Source of the DNA: an uncultured Bacteroidales bacterium
GTDB taxonomy: Bacteria; Bacteroidota; Bacteroidia; Bacteroidales; Paludibacteraceae
Assembly: GCA_903873355.1 (NCBI GenBank)
Contig: CAIQOG010000393.1
Coordinates: 1 to 6,046 of the forward strand
Direction: 5' to 3'
Length of the DNA stretch: 6,046 nucleotides
Shown: positions 4,156 through 6,046 of the stretch, one piece after another
Layout: the number at the start of each line of letters is the position of its first letter
Position numbering within the stretch: position 1 is the first letter of the stretch
Notes under the pieces: model-generated
What the model was told of the DNA's origin: nothing
What the model saw: only the letters and a program-made list of their open reading frames with translations
The model's database searches: none
Made by a program: the position numbers and the translations under genes

Positions 4156-6046
4156 TTATTCAACAATTAGCATTTTGTTTGTTTTTGAGCTTATATCACT
4201 ATCGGAAGTTTTAATACTGACACGATATAAATAGATACCCGGCTTAACTTTCTGACCAATATTCGAATTTAAGTCCCAAACAATATCATCTGCATTTAAC
4301 TGACTGAATGACCATATTTTCCGACCTGATAAGTCAAATATATCAACCAATGTACTCAATACCGTTTCAGGTCTATCATGCTTAACAACAATATTCGTCT
4401 TCGTTCTTACCGGATTTGGATAATTGTAGATTGAGAAGATATTAGGAGTAAGGCCTGTAACCACTTCAAAATCAGCAGAAACTGTTGTTGAATTATTCAA
4501 CAAATCAAAAACTTTAAAAGTAAGAGTATGTTTACCATCAAGCATTTGCGGCATTTTATAGGTCAACGTGCCATCTGTATAACTATTGGCAGCAGCCTGA
4601 TAATAATCATTCAAAACATAAGACTGAGTAGGGTCTTCATCAACAGTTAACCTTATATCATGACCAATTCCACTACCTACAGTATTAATCCCATCGATAT
4701 CTTTTATATTTGCAATAAATACAGGCGTTTCGTTTACTTTATCACCGGAAACAAATTGGTCTGAATTCAAATACATATTAACAGATGGCCCATCGGTTTC
4801 ATCTATGAAGTTTTTTGTTGTTCCTCCAACAGTTAGATTTTCGAAATATCCCTGTGCTTCAACATTGTTTATATCATCAGATGCATAATAGTTTATACGT
4901 CCACCACCATAATTGTATTTTATATCTTTTGGCAACATGAAAGAGAAGCTGAAAATTCCGTTTTTCACATCAGCTTTCCCGGAAAATAATGTATTTGGTC
5001 TGTCCGAATAAGTCATTCCGCCATCACCTTCGTTATTTAAAGTTGTAATTCTCTGAACTTTATCAAAAACCGTGGCTTGTACTGTACCATTGAAACTTGT
5101 GATAGTATCACCACTATCATTTGCAATATAACCGGAAACTGTAGCAACTGATAAAGCTCTTAGAGTATCATTACCAAAAGTCGTACTTTGATTAATTTTT
5201 GATGTTAACACTTTGTAATTTGTCGGATACTTCAACATCAGTGCAGGATCACCCATATACAGGTAGGAAAGTTTATTAAGCTGTGTTCCAATAGTATTTT
5301 TTGCACTTGAAATAATATCACCGATTCTTTGTTGTTTGTTATTTACTCTTTTGAAAAGATTATCACACACCTGCCTGTTTAAATCGAAATTTTGTGAAGC
5401 ATAAACAGGACGAGCTGCCGACAAAATACCAATACCACCACCTAAAGGATTAAGTACAAATTGTTCTCCTCCTGAAACGGTCTGAACATCGAATTGTAGA
5501 AAATCACAAGTAGCACCAATCATTAAAGGCAAATGAGAGTTAGTCATCTTCTTAACATCTCCGAGTGAAAGAACAGATTCATTTGTTAAGCCTGTAGCAC
5601 CGGCATGACCAGTAAAATCGAGTAAGAATACACCTTTCTGAATTAAACTCAATAATTGATTTTTAGCAATCGGATATGATTGTCCACTTGCGCTAACCTC
5701 TTGTTGATAGGCATCCAGATAGATTTTATTTAGCTGATATGATGGATTATTTTTTGCAATTAAATTAGTTATACTGTCAGCCTGCTTCATGTGAAGTGCC
5801 ATATCGCCATCATCTGCCAGAAAACACAATTGATTTTTCCAGTTTCCTTTTTCTTTGTTATCAATATAATTTACAATTTTGGATACAACATCCGTTGCTT
5901 GTTGAGTTGTAATTACCGGTAAACGACCAATACCTAAATCCATCAAATTAAAGGGAATCTGACTGCCTTCATTATCATCCAGCAAAGTAAAATAATCGTC
6001 AGTAGTGTACGAAGTTGTTGTAACCAAGGAGTTTTCGTTTTGATAG
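4156..6046 (-). CDS. porU: type IX secretion system sortase PorU, C-terminal part
   Basis: PorU is a surface cysteine protease of the gingipain family (peptidase C25). It cleaves the C-terminal sorting domain from T9SS cargo and links the cargo to anionic lipopolysaccharide. About 630 residues are visible; known PorU proteins exceed 1,100, so the N-terminal half is outside the window. The frame has no stop up to 6046 and continues through YQNENS upstream of TTG 6025-6027, so that TTG is internal. Counting from that TTG as residue 1, SYTTDDYFTLL and LGIGRLPV (31-38) mark the catalytic domain. The probable catalytic histidine is H141 in DFTGHAG (codon 5605-5607), and the catalytic cysteine is C174 in IGATCDF (codon 5506-5508). 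Immunoglobulin-like strands cover about 275-520. The last roughly 95 residues form a sorting-type domain, with IYNYPNPV (533-540), DIFDLSGRKIW (562-572) and PGIYLYRV (596-603). porV follows 80 bp downstream. Confidence 0.94.
   Translation of the reverse strand, partial: YQNENSLVTTTSYTTDDYFTLLDDNEGSQIPFNLMDLGIGRLPVITTQQATDVVSKIVNYIDNKEKGNWKNQLCFLADDGDMALHMKQADSITNLIAKNNPSYQLNKIYLDAYQQEVSASGQSYPIAKNQLLSLIQKGVFLLDFTGHAGATGLTNESVLSLGDVKKMTNSHLPLMIGATCDFLQFDVQTVSGGEQFVLNPLGGGIGILSAARPVYASQNFDLNRQVCDNLFKRVNNKQQRIGDIISSAKNTIGTQLNKLSYLYMGDPALMLKYPTNYKVLTSKINQSTTFGNDTLRALSVATVSGYIANDSGDTITSFNGTVQATVFDKVQRITTLNNEGDGGMTYSDRPNTLFSGKADVKNGIFSFSFMLPKDIKYNYGGGRINYYASDDINNVEAQGYFENLTVGGTTKNFIDETDGPSVNMYLNSDQFVSGDKVNETPVFIANIKDIDGINTVGSGIGHDIRLTVDEDPTQSYVLNDYYQAAANSYTDGTLTYKMPQMLDGKHTLTFKVFDLLNNSTTVSADFEVVTGLTPNIFSIYNYPNPVRTKTNIVVKHDRPETVLSTLVDIFDLSGRKIWSFSQLNADDIVWDLNSNIGQKVKPGIYLYRVSIKTSDSDISSKTNKMLIVE

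Noticed and set aside
6025..6027. TTG as a start codon for PorU
   Set aside because: The frame remains open to the window edge and the protein would lack about half of a normal PorU, including its signal peptide and N-terminal region.
1..6046. CRISPR arrays, tRNA or rRNA genes, transposase genes, phage genes
   Set aside because: No regularly spaced repeats, cloverleaf-like segments, transposase motifs or phage-type genes were seen on either strand.

Overview
The window looks like chromosomal DNA from a member of the Bacteroidota, most likely Bacteroidales. It is AT-rich, its starts lack clear Shine-Dalgarno sequences, and several TAnnTTTG-like promoter boxes are visible. It carries porU and porV, components of the type IX secretion system (T9SS), which is found essentially only in this phylum. 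The order porU-porV-ispF matches what I recall from Porphyromonas gingivalis. Genus and species cannot be told from this stretch.

Layout, left to right. Positions 1-308 are AT-rich with no intact gene. Within them, 241-312 encodes a short peptide resembling the end of a family 6 carbohydrate-binding module, probably a gene relic. An acyltransferase-3 membrane protein gene runs on the + strand (309-1430). All remaining genes are on the - strand: a typical 2-Cys peroxiredoxin (1561-2193) with a strong intrinsic terminator at 1488-1527, ispF of the MEP isoprenoid pathway (2324-2806), porV (2930-4075), and the C-terminal part of porU (4156-6046). The porU reading frame is still open at the right edge, so its N-terminus lies outside the window.

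How the genes fit together. PorU is the cell-surface sortase of the T9SS. It removes the C-terminal sorting domain from cargo proteins and attaches them to anionic lipopolysaccharide. PorV is the outer-membrane barrel that shuttles cargo and holds PorU at the surface, so the adjacent pair makes biological sense. ispF follows on the same strand across a 123-bp spacer containing palindromes, and could be co-transcribed. The peroxiredoxin appears to be a separate unit with its own candidate promoter. The acyltransferase converges on it and has no evident functional link to the rest.

I found no convincing new system. The items most worth a second look are the carbohydrate-binding-module-like relic beside the acyltransferase, and the competing hairpins and repeated AT-rich motif between porV and ispF.
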